Origin: Dipodascopsis uninucleata var. uninucleata
Taxonomy: Eukaryota; Ascomycota; Lipomycetes; Lipomycetales; Lipomycetaceae
Length of the DNA stretch: 64,000 nucleotides
Assembly (NCBI GenBank): GCA_030568195.1
Contig: JAJLTO010000003.1
Coordinates: 1,510,501-1,574,500 of the forward strand
Direction of reading: 5' to 3'
Shown here: piece by piece, positions 23,971 to 35,327 of the stretch
Position numbering within the stretch: the stretch's first letter is position 1
Layout: the number at the start of each line of letters is the position of its first letter
Notes under the pieces: generated by a model
Database searches by the model: none
What the model saw: only the letters and a program-made list of their open reading frames with translations
Told to the model about the DNA's origin: nothing
Translations under genes and position numbers: made by a program

Positions 23971-24570
23971 GATAAGCTGTTTCTTTTCCTGCGGTTGCGT
24001 GCTACTATTGGCAGTTACCGTGTTAGGTTTCAGGAAGCGACTACAGGAAGTTTCCGGTGATTGTGAGCTACTAGCAAGCTATTGCAAGCTACTTCAGAAC
24101 ATGTCGCATGAGGCGGCAGCGTAGCGAGCGTCGCAAGACGCTGCAGATGAAGGCGTGCATGCATGCTTGCAGGCTGGAATAAAACAGACGAGTAGCATTT
24201 GAATACGCAGGCACAGAGAGACATGCATGCGCACGCCCACACCGTTGATATGACGTTTGTGCACAATAGGCAACGCACGAATGCCTGATATTACGACAGC
24301 CCACTGGCTGCAATCTTGCAGTCCTAGGGCCAGGTTCGCTCTCGCAACACTAATACAAGCCCCTCGCGCTGTCGACCCCACGCCAATAAGTTTCGCGCGT
24401 CTGGGCTACCAGCGAGCATATTTATGCCCCTGTTGGCGTACCTGGCTACTTTCATTGCCTATGTGTCTGCGTGCTTCCCGCCGACCAGTCTGGGCGAGCC
24501 GCGGCTCTCCGCAAGCGCAGTTCTTGCGACACCTTGGTAGCAATACCCACGCCGCTTCTGGCCACGACTG

Positions 24571-24590
24571 GCTCGACCTGGCTCGACCTG
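24571..24590. repeat. 10-bp direct repeat GCTCGACCTG x2
   Basis: Two exact adjacent copies of GCTCGACCTG, with a partial copy before them, in the GC-rich domain. Confidence 0.6.
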
Positions 24591-25168
24591 GCTGGAAAGA
24601 AACCAGCAATGCAAGGAGCTAGGCATCGAGCTTCTATAGCGTCATTTAGTCGAGAGGGCACATATGAGCCCGGATTGGCTTATGGTGATCGACGTTAGCT
24701 TGTTACAGCTAGACAGATGTATGCACTTGTTTAATCCAATTTGCTATATGCGCTAGTAATTAAACACATCGGTATGCAGTCCCGATTTCCACGTCCTATG
24801 TCCGTATCTGGCTCTAATTGTCCTCATCCTCTCGATTCTTTACTCCTTCCAGAATCTTACCTCGCACTGCGCGTCATTATGTCCCATTCATCTGCTAGAG
24901 AATGCCGTTCCACGTAAGCAGACAGACCTGTACCGGGCAATCTAGCTGTTGCCGCTGTGCAAGATACATAGCATGCCCCTCTAGCGATCTGCCAGTCAGT
25001 GGCTGCACATTACTAAACTTTAATGGCAATTAGCGTTTTCTCTGCGTTCTCTCAGAATATTCTGTTTCATTTCTACTTTCGGAAATGCAGGTACCGCCTG
25101 TTGATGCCTCAGCTCCGCTCGCACAGTCAGTCATATATACACATACAGCTCTGGCCCGGCCGTCCGTG

Positions 25169-25177
25169 TATATATAC
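25169..25177 (+). promoter_or_regulatory. TATA box of DDR48-like gene
   Basis: TATATATAC about 100 bp upstream of the ATG at 25276. A strong TATA box with CCCCT motifs farther upstream fits a stress-inducible gene. Confidence 0.5.
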
Positions 25178-25275
25178 TGCCCTTGGTCCCTTTGAATTCG
25201 TCTCGTTCCTCTGCATTACCCATTAACTAGCTTTCTTTTGACTATCATTTAAATCAAATCAGTCAATTCGTCACA

Positions 25276-26193
25276 ATGTCTTTTTTGAAGAAGGAATTCA
25301 ACGAGTTCAAGGGCAACTTGTCCGGCAATAACAGCAATAACTCTGACTCCTATGGAAACAGTAACTCCGACTCTTATGGAAATAATAGCTCGGATTCCTA
25401 CGGAAATAATGGCTCGGATTCTTATGGTTCAAAGAAGAGCTCTGGCTTCGGTGGTAATAACGATTCATATAGTGGTTCTAACAGTGATTCCTATGGATCC
25501 AAAGGCAACAGCGACTCATATGGGTCGAATGATAACAGTTCCTATGGTGGAAACGATTCTTACGGTTCTAACAAGAAATCTTACGGCGGAAACAGTGATT
25601 CGTATGGATCAAAGGGCAGCGACTCATACGGTGGAAACAATGATTCCTATGGATCAAAGGGCAGCGACTCGTACGGCGGAAACAGTGATTCGTATGGATC
25701 AAAGGGCAGCGACTCGTACGGCGGAAACAATGATTCCTATGGATCCAAAGATAAGAGCTCATACGGCGGAAACAGTGATTCCTATGGATCAAAGGGCAGC
25801 GACTCGTACGGCGGAAACAATGATTCCTATGGATCAAAGGGCAGCGACTCATACGGTGGAAACAATGATGATTCCTACGGATCCAAAGATAAGAGCTCAT
25901 ACGGTGGAAACAGCGACTCTTATGGATCAAAGGGTAACAGCGACTCGTACGGTTCGAACGATAACAGTTCCTATGGTGGAAATGATTCTTACGGATCTAA
26001 CAAGAAATCTTATGGCGGAAGCAATGACTCCTATGGATCAAAGGGCCAAAGTGACTCTTATGGATCCAACGATAATTCTTACGGTGGAAACAATGACTCT
26101 TACGGATCAAGAGGCGGCAACGATTCTTATAGATCTAACAATAACAACTCCTATGGTGGAAACAATGACTCTTATCGATCCAACAACTACTAA
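25276..26193 (+). CDS. DDR48: DDR48-like stress protein, SYG/N repeat protein
   Basis: 305-residue, very hydrophilic, low-complexity protein. After a short N-terminus (MSFLKKEFNEFKG) it consists almost wholly of repeats around NDSYGSN, NDSYGSKG and SSYGGN, closely like yeast DDR48. Yeast DDR48 is induced by DNA damage, heat and osmotic stress; its biochemical role is unclear. The central part is a 45-bp tandem array (15-residue unit SDSYGGNNDSYGSKG) from about 25615. A pair of near-identical 90-bp modules (about 25501-25590 and 25927-26016) flanks it. No intron. The 120-codon antisense frame is a by-product of the repeat. Repeat number is likely to vary between strains. Confidence 0.85.
   Translation: MSFLKKEFNEFKGNLSGNNSNNSDSYGNSNSDSYGNNSSDSYGNNGSDSYGSKKSSGFGGNNDSYSGSNSDSYGSKGNSDSYGSNDNSSYGGNDSYGSNKKSYGGNSDSYGSKGSDSYGGNNDSYGSKGSDSYGGNSDSYGSKGSDSYGGNNDSYGSKDKSSYGGNSDSYGSKGSDSYGGNNDSYGSKGSDSYGGNNDDSYGSKDKSSYGGNSDSYGSKGNSDSYGSNDNSSYGGNDSYGSNKKSYGGSNDSYGSKGQSDSYGSNDNSYGGNNDSYGSRGGNDSYRSNNNNSYGGNNDSYRSNNY
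25501..26016 (+). repeat. Coding minisatellite: 45-bp units bracketed by 90-bp modules
   Basis: Copies start about every 45 bp (for example at 25615 and 25660) and encode a 15-residue unit with near-identical third positions. The bracketing modules encode a KGNSDSYGSNDNSSYGG-type segment twice. The similarity at silent sites points to recent duplication or gene conversion. Confidence 0.8.
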
Positions 26194-26404
26194 ATGTGTC
26201 AGAGTAGAATAGCGATCTGATTTTCTAGTAATATGTCACAGTAATATAAATGTTTTTTTAAATGAAGTCTTATTTTTCTTCAATGGCTGTGACATAATGC
26301 GACGCAATTTGTAGTATGTGAAGTCAAGATGCTGCCAATGTCGAGCCTCTGTATAAAAAAAATCGATTCTCTATTTGTAAATTAATATATACATATTTCC
26401 CTGC

Positions 26405-27374
26405 TTATATGGACGTGGTTATCTTCAATGCGGATTCATAGCTAAAGGTGATTCAGATTGATGATTAATTAGTATGTAATTTTTCAGAGGACCAGTAGTT
26501 CACTTACAATGAGAACATGACGAGACTCGATACTGTCGCTCGCAGAAGTCTCGCGGCGGTACCACTAAAGAATTTAGAAAATCCTTCATTATTGAATATT
26601 TGGTAAACGCATTTAATGTTGCTTCCGCCTGTCGCTATTCTCCCAGATAGCGTCTCCATTCGCGTTTTCGTTACATCAATAGGCATTGTAGAAACGATAG
26701 CAATATATGACGCCAGTAAATCAATTTGGGTTTGTCCCGTGTTGGACAGATGGTCACCAGGATCAATGAATCCAGATGCCATTTGTCTAATTGTGTTAAA
26801 TGAGGTAAATCTGACAGCAGAAGTCGCACCTTGCCTCAGAAGCGTTGGCAAAAATCCATAGAAGAGACCAAGAGGTCCATGCAGCTGTATTATTCGTCTG
26901 AACGAATTGATTGTACCGTTTTTTCGTGGATCCTCTTCTAGAGAGCTGATCTGTCGCACTTTCGCTAGTTCAAACGGAACTAAAATCACAGACTCTAGGA
27001 AGCCAGCAAATAGACCCGCTGCTAGCGATGCTGGAGGTGACACATATCCATCTTTATCTTGTAATTTTTTTGATAAGATATCGTAAACGCCAAATCTTAC
27101 AGCCGTTTTTGCTGCATTTCCTATTACCATCGTTCCACAACCTCTATAATGGCGCCTAGAAAAAAAAGAAATATCGCCTCTCGCGACTTCCTGCGCTCTC
27201 AACTTTGCGTATAGGCCATGTGGTAACTGTGCCTTTATTTTATTGCTCTCTATAGGGTCTAAATAGTGTTGTTAGTCGTCTATCGAGCATCTTGAAAACA
27301 TTTTTTTTCATGGACCTATCTGCCTTACAGGTCAATAGAACTTCTGCCGTTCCGGCCAGCACACCAGCAGACAT
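26405..27374 (-). CDS. Mitochondrial carrier family protein, tricarboxylate-carrier-like
   Basis: Six-span inner-membrane metabolite carrier. Exons in gene order: 27329-27374, 26508-27258, 26405-26441; 277 codons plus stop. The last intron has a GTAAGT donor and a TACTAAT branch site. All three repeats carry the carrier signature PX[DE]XX[KR]: YPIESNK, VPFELAK and MPIDVTK. The segments GFLPTLLRQGATSAVRF and GTAARLLRATVSSLVMF resemble CTP1-type citrate carriers, though the substrate cannot be fixed by eye. The ATG at 27374 leaves almost no residues before the first span. The frame is open back to a CTCTAG acceptor at about 27400, so a further 5' exon is likely. Convergent with the DDR48-like gene. 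Confidence 0.82.
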
Positions 27375-28354
27375 CGTCTTCCAGATAGACGCGTCCTAGA
27401 GTTGCAAACAATTCAATTAGCAACAATTCTCTTGTTTGTCTCTATAGTATTCTTCTCTTAACTATTTCTTCAGTTCAACTTCACAAGTATTCCTGTGGTT
27501 GCATTACCACGCTCTACTGGTCGAGATTCATACACATAGCTTAAATTTTCATGAATAGCAACAATCATCCACTTAATTAAACCATACCTCTGAGGTTAAT
27601 GACATTGTGATATATTTTTGACGTATTCTCTATGCTTACTGAAGTTCTCGTAGCAGATAAAAATTAGAGATATTTGTATAAATCAACCGTCCTTTGGTAC
27701 TAATACCAAATTTGCTTATGTCCAGGAACTACTAATAGTTTTCTAGGCCAAATTTTATTGCTTCTGGATCTCAAAAACAATTAATAATCTTAAAAATAAT
27801 TGATATAATTGATATAAGTGATTTCAGTAGAACGATAGCTTTCTGGTGTGCTCTGATAAATATTATATATTACTAAAGATTTCCTAGATTAAGAAATTGA
27901 AAACCTGAAATGGTGTGAAGATCCACGCAGCGTCATATCCTTTTCCACTACTTGCAATTACAAGCTCTCTATGCCCTCGACTACTTTACATCAACCTACA
28001 ACAGTTAAACGCGCTGTAAAATCAGAGCACTAAATTTAGAGGAGAACGAACCAGATCTATTTCTTTTTTTCAGCTTCCAACTATTACTACAAATAAAAAA
28101 TTTGACTAAAATACAAAGCAAATAAAAAGGAAACTCTGTTGTATCCCCTCTAAAATATATTTTTTTAATTTTTAGATCAGAATATAGTGATTTATAAAGA
28201 ACAGTTGTCAGTATCAATCGTCTCAAAACACTCTATAAATATCAAAATCGATAGAGTCGGTCAAGTGAATAAAGGTAAATAAAACAAATTAAAATCGAAT
28301 CATTAACTCATTAACTCCAGTATTCGTTCATTTCATCTCATCTCACTTGAAAGC
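27375..28354. other. Spacer: carrier 5' side and DHH1 3' side
   Basis: AT-rich. A candidate upstream exon of the carrier gene lies around 27480-27565 (minus strand, frame beginning MIVAIHENL), but its GTGAAG donor is weak. Nothing else is supported. Confidence 0.4.
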
Positions 28355-30227
28355 TCAGTTCCGACGCAAGCGTCTCTGACCATTTCGCTGATACTGGTGA
28401 TGCTGGTTATGATGCTGCTGTTGTGATTGTTGTTGAGACTTCTGCTGTTGAGGCATTTGCTGCTGCTGTTGAACTTGCTGTGATTGTTGTTGCAATTGCT
28501 GTCGCTGTGGTTGATGCTGCGGTTGAATAATTTGAGGAGGACCAAGAGGACGTGGGATATCATTAGCAGAATCATAAACATAAAGACGTTTATCAATTGT
28601 TGGCGGGATTGGTGCAATTTCAGTACCAAGCTCCTGCTCTATTTTATACAAATTAAATCTATCATCCCAGTTGATCAAGTTAATAGCTAAACCAAGATGA
28701 CCGAATCGTCCAGATCTACCTATCCTGTGAAGATAAGTCTCTGCATTCTTTGGAAAATCAAAGTTGATGACCACGTTGACGGCTTGAATATCAATACCTC
28801 TGGTCAACAAGTCAGAGCACACAAGATTACGACAAACACCATTTCTAAAATCATGGAAAACGCGGTTTCGATGCGCCTGTAACATTTTTGCGTGACTGTA
28901 GAAGCAAGAATATCCTAATTCCGTGATCTTCTTCGCCAAAAGCTCTACACGACTTGTAGAATTGCAGAAAATAATAGATTGATTTATCTGCAGCTTGGAA
29001 AACAGCGTATTCAAACAATGTACTTTTTGCTTTTCTTCAACAAATGCGTAGTACTGTGTCAGACCTCGAAGAGTCAATTCGTCCATTAAATTAATCTCAT
29101 AAGGTTTATTTAAATGCTTGTCCATAAACGACTTGACTACCAACGGAAAAGTTGCGCTATACAGTAAGATCTGTCTACTTTTTGGGAAGTATGAGAGCAA
29201 TTGCTCAATAATTGGAGTAAATTCGGGACTCAGTAGCTTGTCTGCCTCATCCATAATAAACATTGGACACTCACTGAAATCAGCGACACCCTTACCAGCC
29301 AAATCCAAAATTCGACCTGGAGTCCCTACCATGACATGAACAGTATCATGTAAGCGGATAATATCATCTTTCAAAGTTGTACCTCCTGTGGTAACCATGA
29401 CATTAATATTCATATGCTTTCCAAGCGTCTTACACACTTGCGAGGTCTGCAAAGCAAGCTCTCTTGTAGGCACCAAAATTAACGCTTGAATCTTTGGCAA
29501 TTTTGTATTAATCTTTTCTAAAGCTGGGATAACAAATGCTGCAGTTTTACCAGTACCATTCTTAGCACGAGCAAGAATATCACGGCCAGCGAGTGCTACT
29601 GGTATAGATTCCTCTTGAATTGGAGATGGTTTCTCAAAACCTGCTTCAAATATTCCCATCAAAAGCTCACGCTTTAGATAATAGTCTTCAAAATCACTTC
29701 CTTTCGTACCCGTAACATCTTCAGTCTGAGGCCTCTGATCCTTATTTGGTAAGTTAAGCTGCGACTTCCAGTCATTCCTGCGTCGTATATTTGGTCACAA
29801 AAGTAACCAATGCACATTAGCCATTCTGTTCTAGTACTTGAAGTCTCTTTTATAACATTCAACCTATCTGTCCTCCGTTCATGAGCAGCCAATTTTTATA
29901 TTATACTCCAATCCCGACGTCAAATAATAGATTTGTTTCCACATTGGTTACAGTCCACTCAAGCCACCCCATTACAAACATACATATAACATTGTATTCA
30001 AATCACAGTATCTTCAATATGATCATGATCACAAACTGCAAGCCATACAAGCTATAAATCCCTTCTTTATACAGCTAATCTCATCTTCCCCTCCCCCTAC
30101 CAGAAAGGCATCACAATAACCACAAACCATGCATGGCATCCAAACAACACAAAAGCCATCATTTTAGTCATTCAAATACTTACGATATATGTGTATTTTG
30201 TAATTGACTTGTCAGCGCTGTCGTCAT
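28355..30227 (-). CDS. DHH1: DEAD-box RNA helicase DHH1 (DDX6/Ste13)
   Basis: Translational repressor and decapping activator in P-bodies. Exons 30184-30227 and 28355-29777 give 488 codons plus stop. The first exon encodes only [15 protein letters not shown] and joins across a 406-nt intron to [10 protein letters not shown], the conserved start of the family. The helicase motifs are all present: Q-motif [19 protein letters not shown] (I), PTRELA (Ia), DEAD (II), SAT (III), and [10 protein letters not shown] (VI). The C-terminus ends in a Gln-rich tail (about 28390-28540) typical of phase-separating P-body proteins. The long first intron is unusual beside the 50-90 nt introns nearby. The exon 1 choice rests on phase and consensus GTAAGT, and is good but unproven. 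Confidence 0.94.
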
Positions 30228-30889
30228 TATGTAAACTCTTCCCGCTTATAAACAATAACAATAAAAAAACGTGTGATATTTGATAGTCGATATATTTATA
30301 TAGTAATATTTTCGAATCGAATAGATCAACTTGCTGTTTGTTTATCTAAAACGAAAAATAGGTTTCTGGATTCTTGCAGAAATAAGAGATACTAACTATT
30401 GTAAATGAGTTTCAATTTGATGACCTGTAATAGTCCTTAGATATTGGTGATTCATGTAGCTGTCGGAAAATATTGTAACAATATGTGAATTTAGACTAAA
30501 GGAAAGGAAAAAAAAATGGAAAAAAAAGTTCATACACATGAGAGGCCGTGTAGCTCAAAAAAGGTGTTTTGTTGACAACACGAACTATTGTGACGCTTAC
30601 ACCACAAAGACATAAACTTTAGAATATTATCCTATGATCTGCCCGCCCTCCATGATATTAAAAAAAATACCCACTAGAATCATACCGCTTCGCATGACTT
30701 GAAATAGACCTCATTATATGTAGCGGAAACTGATTTTTGGAAGTTAATGTATTTAAATTATTATTATAGGCATTACTATATTATGCTACGATATAGTCAG
30801 TAGTAGATACAATTTTGTTTACAACGAGATCGCCTTGTTCACCCATTACGCATTGATATATCCAAAACACGCAAGTTAACACCTTATAA
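30228..30889. other. Spacer: DHH1 promoter side and SMC6 3' side
   Basis: AT-rich, with A-rich tracts near 30500. No gene or RNA structure recognised. Confidence 0.5.
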
Positions 30890-33800
30890 TCAGCGTTCAG
30901 GATCCGCCATACGAATCATCTTCACATCTGATCCGAACTGTAAGCTTCCCATATCCTGGGGGGTAATAAATATAGTCTGTGTTTGATTGGATCTCCGAGC
31001 AGCATCAATCTTAATGTAACACGTCATGTTAATGGACGATTATGATAGTAAAAATAAAATGGAACGAAGTCATTGTACACTTACCATAAGCGTAAGGCTC
31101 ATGCGCCTGTTCACAGCATCCATAAAAACATCGCTAAAGATAGTCAGTATTTATCGGCTGATACTCAAATACATCATAATCAACCTACAATTCATCAAGA
31201 CCTCGAATTGGGCAATTCATAGCATCCCATAGAGCTAAAAGTAAGCAGATTTGTGTAAATGATTTCTCTCCACCAGATAGCGTCTTAACATTACGATGCT
31301 CGCCATCTTTACTAGTATCAGTTGGCTGAACTTTCAAATGTAAGGTCTCCCGCTCATGATTGATATATAGCCTGCCAGTAAACCCGCGTAGCTCAAGTGT
31401 ATAACGGAATATGATTTTTGATCGATGGCATATCTGACTTCTGAATACAATATATCGATCAAGGCGTTCCCTGTATGTTTGTGAAAGTTTAGCAAGAAGA
31501 TCAGCAAGGTCTTCTATTTCCGAAGTTGCTCGTTGATATGCAGTTTTAGTTTCGGTGTAATGCTCCATAATCTCTTCATCTGTGGCCCCTAAGCTTCGCT
31601 GAGCTTCCTTATACTCTTTAGTGATCTGCTGAATTAGCATCTGGAGCTTAGATATAGTCATCCCTCTGTCGGCTTCAATACGGTCACCCGTACTTTGAGC
31701 GGCTGTTCTTATAGTATCAAGATGTTCTTTTGTCTTCTCACGCTTCAATTTCAATGACTCGATATCCATAATTCTATTGTCCGTCTGCTTTTGACGATGT
31801 CTAAGAGTATTTTCCTCTTGAAACTTCTGTTGAATGAGCTTATGTAATATTTCCTCCAGCTTAGCGACGTCATTTCCCGTTTTCTCCAGCTCTTTCTTAA
31901 GTTGTTCCAATTTCATTACAAGATCATTTAACTCGACAGTTATATTATCCTTGTTAGTAATAACAGCAGGATAGTAGCTCTCCTCATGCATCTTAATTTG
32001 CTCCTCGTAATCTTTCAGCCTCTCCTCTAAGATAGGAAGATTACTTGTCTGGTCAAGAGAAACCAGTTGAAGTTTGATGTTCTCTAAATCAATCTCCATC
32101 TGTTGCACATCTTCTTCCATATTACGAATACGAGTCTAAATTACATTATGTTAGTTGTAAGAACGACGAATAAAGTAAACATTAAGAAAATACCTGCGCT
32201 GACTGAAACTTGCGACGCAAATCACTTAATGTAATCTCGATTTGATTTGCTTCTTTTGAAAAATTGGACATTTCCTTCTCAATGTCTTCAAATTCGCTTT
32301 GTAATGACCTGTTGGACAATAAATATTAGAAACAAATCCAATGGGGAGAATCTTTGGTTCCATACCTCAGTCGTAAATCGATATCAGTTTTCATACGAGG
32401 AGGTTCCTTGCGCCCATATACAGGCTGTGTACTCGATGCACCTTTTCTATATAATCTTTAGTGAGGATCCAATAAGAGCTAATAGATAGGTTAATGTTAC
32501 CTTAGACCTACTCGAAACCCATTATTTGGATTTCTCTCGTTTAGAGCGTAGCATTGGTATACTTTCTCTGGGTTTCTATACATGACCTCATCGGCACGCG
32601 CTCTGTTTGCGATCAAGATAACTCTCTCAATGCCATGTAAATCAATGAGTACATATTTGATATAATCATTGTCCATTTCAAGAACATCTAATATTGTCTC
32701 CAATGATCTATCTGGAACGTTATATTCATAGTCAAACTGTTCATCTCTTCTAATTATAATATTCGCATTTAACTTGAACTTGCCTAAGATCTCGTTTAAA
32801 ATAATTTGATCCTGCTTACATGTGACAGCAAAAGATTCTAAGGTACGTCCAAAGAAAGTCTCTAACACAGGAGACCACTCATTTTTCTTCAAGCGGACGT
32901 ATCTCCCTATAGGACCGACAGGCTTGCTTTGAAATCTTTTTTCTTTTTCTATTGCGTTTAATACTCCTTGAATATTATTGCCAAAAACTGATAGGTACTT
33001 CTTCTGGTACTCATACAAATCTTTGATACGCTTATCTATATCTGATCGTTCACTTCTCTTGCGCTCATATGAATATTTGATCTTCTCAAGCTCCTTCTTT
33101 TTCTTCTCAATTTCCTCTTTAATACGATCTGCTTCTGTGAGCTCAGATATTAGGTCTGATTGTAGCGAAGTCTTCTTGTCCTCCACTTCCTTCTGCTTAT
33201 TGTGAAGTTCGAGACGTTGACAATCATCCGGATTTTGAAGACGCTTTTGCTCATCTTCAATTTTTCGCAGAACAATTCTGTATTTCTCCTTTAGATCTTC
33301 CATATGCTTGATCATACTCCTCTCGTCATTATGGGCATCTTTCAATTTAACCCTAGCGTCTTTGATAAGTTCTCTTGCTCCGTTAATTTCATCCTGTATA
33401 GGGGAGTCCTGGTCTCTAGTGGACTCGATCGTCGTACGCATATTTTCAATTTCATCATTCAAACGGTTACAAAGAACACCCGCCTTATCGACCTCTTCAA
33501 GAGCTAGCTCGAGCTCCGCCTCTTTATCTGATATAGCCATATCTTCATCTTCTAATTTCTTTTCAGCCTCTGAAACATGTAACCATGAGTACATGCACGT
33601 CAATCGTCGAAGGTTCTCAAATACTTTTCTATGGTTTCTTGTTTGTTCAAACTTCCTCTCTGCACGTTCTGCCTCTTCCTTTAGTTCTTTCAGGGCATCC
33701 TTCTTGGCTCTTAATCGACTCTGGGTATCATCTATACACTCACGAAGTTCATTGTAGTCTCTCTTTAACTCTTCTAGACGTATTCCTTTCATGAATAGGC

Positions 33801-34836
33801 TATATTTTTCTTCTGGCGTCGAATTACTAAGAAAAGAGCGTGCCGTGTCTTGGCTCAATATAGCCATCGGATTATCCACAGTTAAGCCAAAGAAATCTAG
33901 AATTTCGTCCAGATCTTCACGTCTCCTACCTACTATCACATTGTTGGCAGATTTTATACGATAAGAACTTGTTCCATCCTTACTAAATCTCCGCTCGATT
34001 CGTATGAAATCTCCATAAAGATTCCTCTTGAAACAGTCGCGTTCATCATCGCCTTCGTTCTTTATACTAACAGTGACAGATGCAGTACTAGATGGTTATC
34101 TATCAGCAAATATACTCGATATCAAAACCATCATTGAACTAGCCAAAAGAAACAAATAAACAAACTTACGATTCACCTTCTTTAACAAGAGACTTCAGGC
34201 TTGTAGCTCTCTGAGTAACGGACGCTTTTCCACCGAGACACACAATGATCGCTGTTAAGATCGCACTTTTGCCACTTCCATTGTGACCTATAACAAAGTT
34301 TATGGAGGGTCCAAAATCCACTTTAAGGTGCTTATGGCACTAAATATCACATTAGATAGCTGAGCGAACGCGATAAATTGACTAACTAGTCCTAACCTAC
34401 CATAAAATTAATAAGTTCCACTGTTGCTATTATGCCGCTCTGTGGATAGTCCTATAATTAATAGATAACATTAGCAAGTTCTAGAAATGCTATAAGCACA
34501 ATTCGTACCTGCTGGTCCTGGGTATATATTCCACCACGCCGATTGGAAAAACTGGCAAATGCCTCGTCCTCGGAGTCGCTAGCAATTGAAGACGATTCAT
34601 CAGATTGCTCATTAGATATAACTTTTGATTCACCAATGACCTTGCGCTTCTTTCTTTGTTGAACATCCTAAATATAAACGTATTTTTTGTTTATCAGAAT
34701 CGACAGTTTTCATTCCCTGTCTACAAACCAAGAAGTCTACAATACTAACCTCTTCATAACCGTCATCGCTATCATCACTCTCAGATGCGTCGCTAGACGA
34801 ATGAAGTCTTACTGCCGCTCTCTTCAGTCTCGCCAT
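30890..34836 (-). CDS. SMC6: SMC6, structural subunit of the SMC5/6 complex, ten exons
   Basis: ATPase of the SMC5/6 DNA-repair and loop-extruding complex. Exons in gene order: 34750-34836, 34509-34667, 34401-34451, 34170-34339, 32501-34087, 32366-32446, 32194-32308, 31189-32135, 31085-31133, 30890-31009; the sum is 1,121 codons plus stop, as in yeast and fission yeast. Walker A is GHNGSGKS (exon 4). Two long coiled coils flank a hinge, and the C-terminal head has the signature [11 protein letters not shown] and Walker B region RGLDEFDVFMD split by an intron. It ends in FITPQDM and RMADPER, diagnostic for SMC6. The acidic Ser-rich N-terminus is encoded by the first two exons. Introns crowd the two heads, and none interrupts the 1.6-kb coiled-coil exon. 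Confidence 0.95.
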
Positions 34837-35327
34837 ATCTCATCCGTAATTCACACAAATGACTGTGTTATGATTTGATAACAAATTAAGATCACAAAAG
34901 GTACCGAGCGTAGATCGCGTAATTTCTGATGTTCAGTAATATATCAAATACAAAAATACTTAGTTTACGCGTAGTTTATTATTCAAAGGACGAGTTACAT
35001 GATTACCCTAAGCCACAATGCTATTGATTTTGCTTAGAAATTCGCTGAACGGGAGCAGCAATAGCATGCTAGTACTAATATTCGATATCTAATCGTTAAA
35101 ATGCAGTCTGATTCTTATTACCGTGATATTAAAATTACATCAAAGTACAAATATTTCTTCATCGAATAATTATTTACAATTTACCAAACGACAAATTAAT
35201 ATACGATCCAGCTCTTCCAGGCAATACAAACTTCATACAGGTGATTAACTATCCATGCTTTAATTTCACTATTTAATTTTGTACATGCGGAGCAAATTAT
35301 TTGTATAGAGCCACTCAAACTGGATTG
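34837..35327. other. Spacer: SMC6 promoter side and CENP-C 3' side
   Basis: AT-rich, no coding signal seen. Confidence 0.55.

Larger units (their letters stand above)
23045..25275. other. Long GC-rich non-coding domain upstream of DDR48-like gene
   Basis: 2.2 kb without a credible gene, and clearly richer in G+C than the rest of the window (a 60-base sample at 24481-24540 is about 67% GC). Open frames here up to about 120 codons start at non-ATG codons or occur on both strands at once, as expected from GC-rich random sequence. It contains short tandem repeats (23931-23970, 24571-24590) and CCCCT stress-response-type motifs at 24360-24364, 24427-24431 and 24976-24980. A TATA box lies at 25169-25177. 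It could be a long stress promoter, a non-coding transcript, or a recombination-driven GC peak. Confidence 0.5.

Noticed and set aside
24257-24698. Overlapping open frames on both strands in the GC-rich spacer
   Set aside because: Several frames on both strands are open at once, as expected from high GC; no family resemblance and mostly non-ATG starts.
25568-25930. 120-codon antisense frame with His/Arg/Cys-rich repeats
   Set aside because: By-product of the stop-free 45-bp repeat of the DDR48-like gene; no independent start context or promoter.
30541-30620. tRNA-like string GTGTAGCTC
   Set aside because: Only the D-arm-like stretch is present; no anticodon arm or T-loop, and no acceptor stem pairing.
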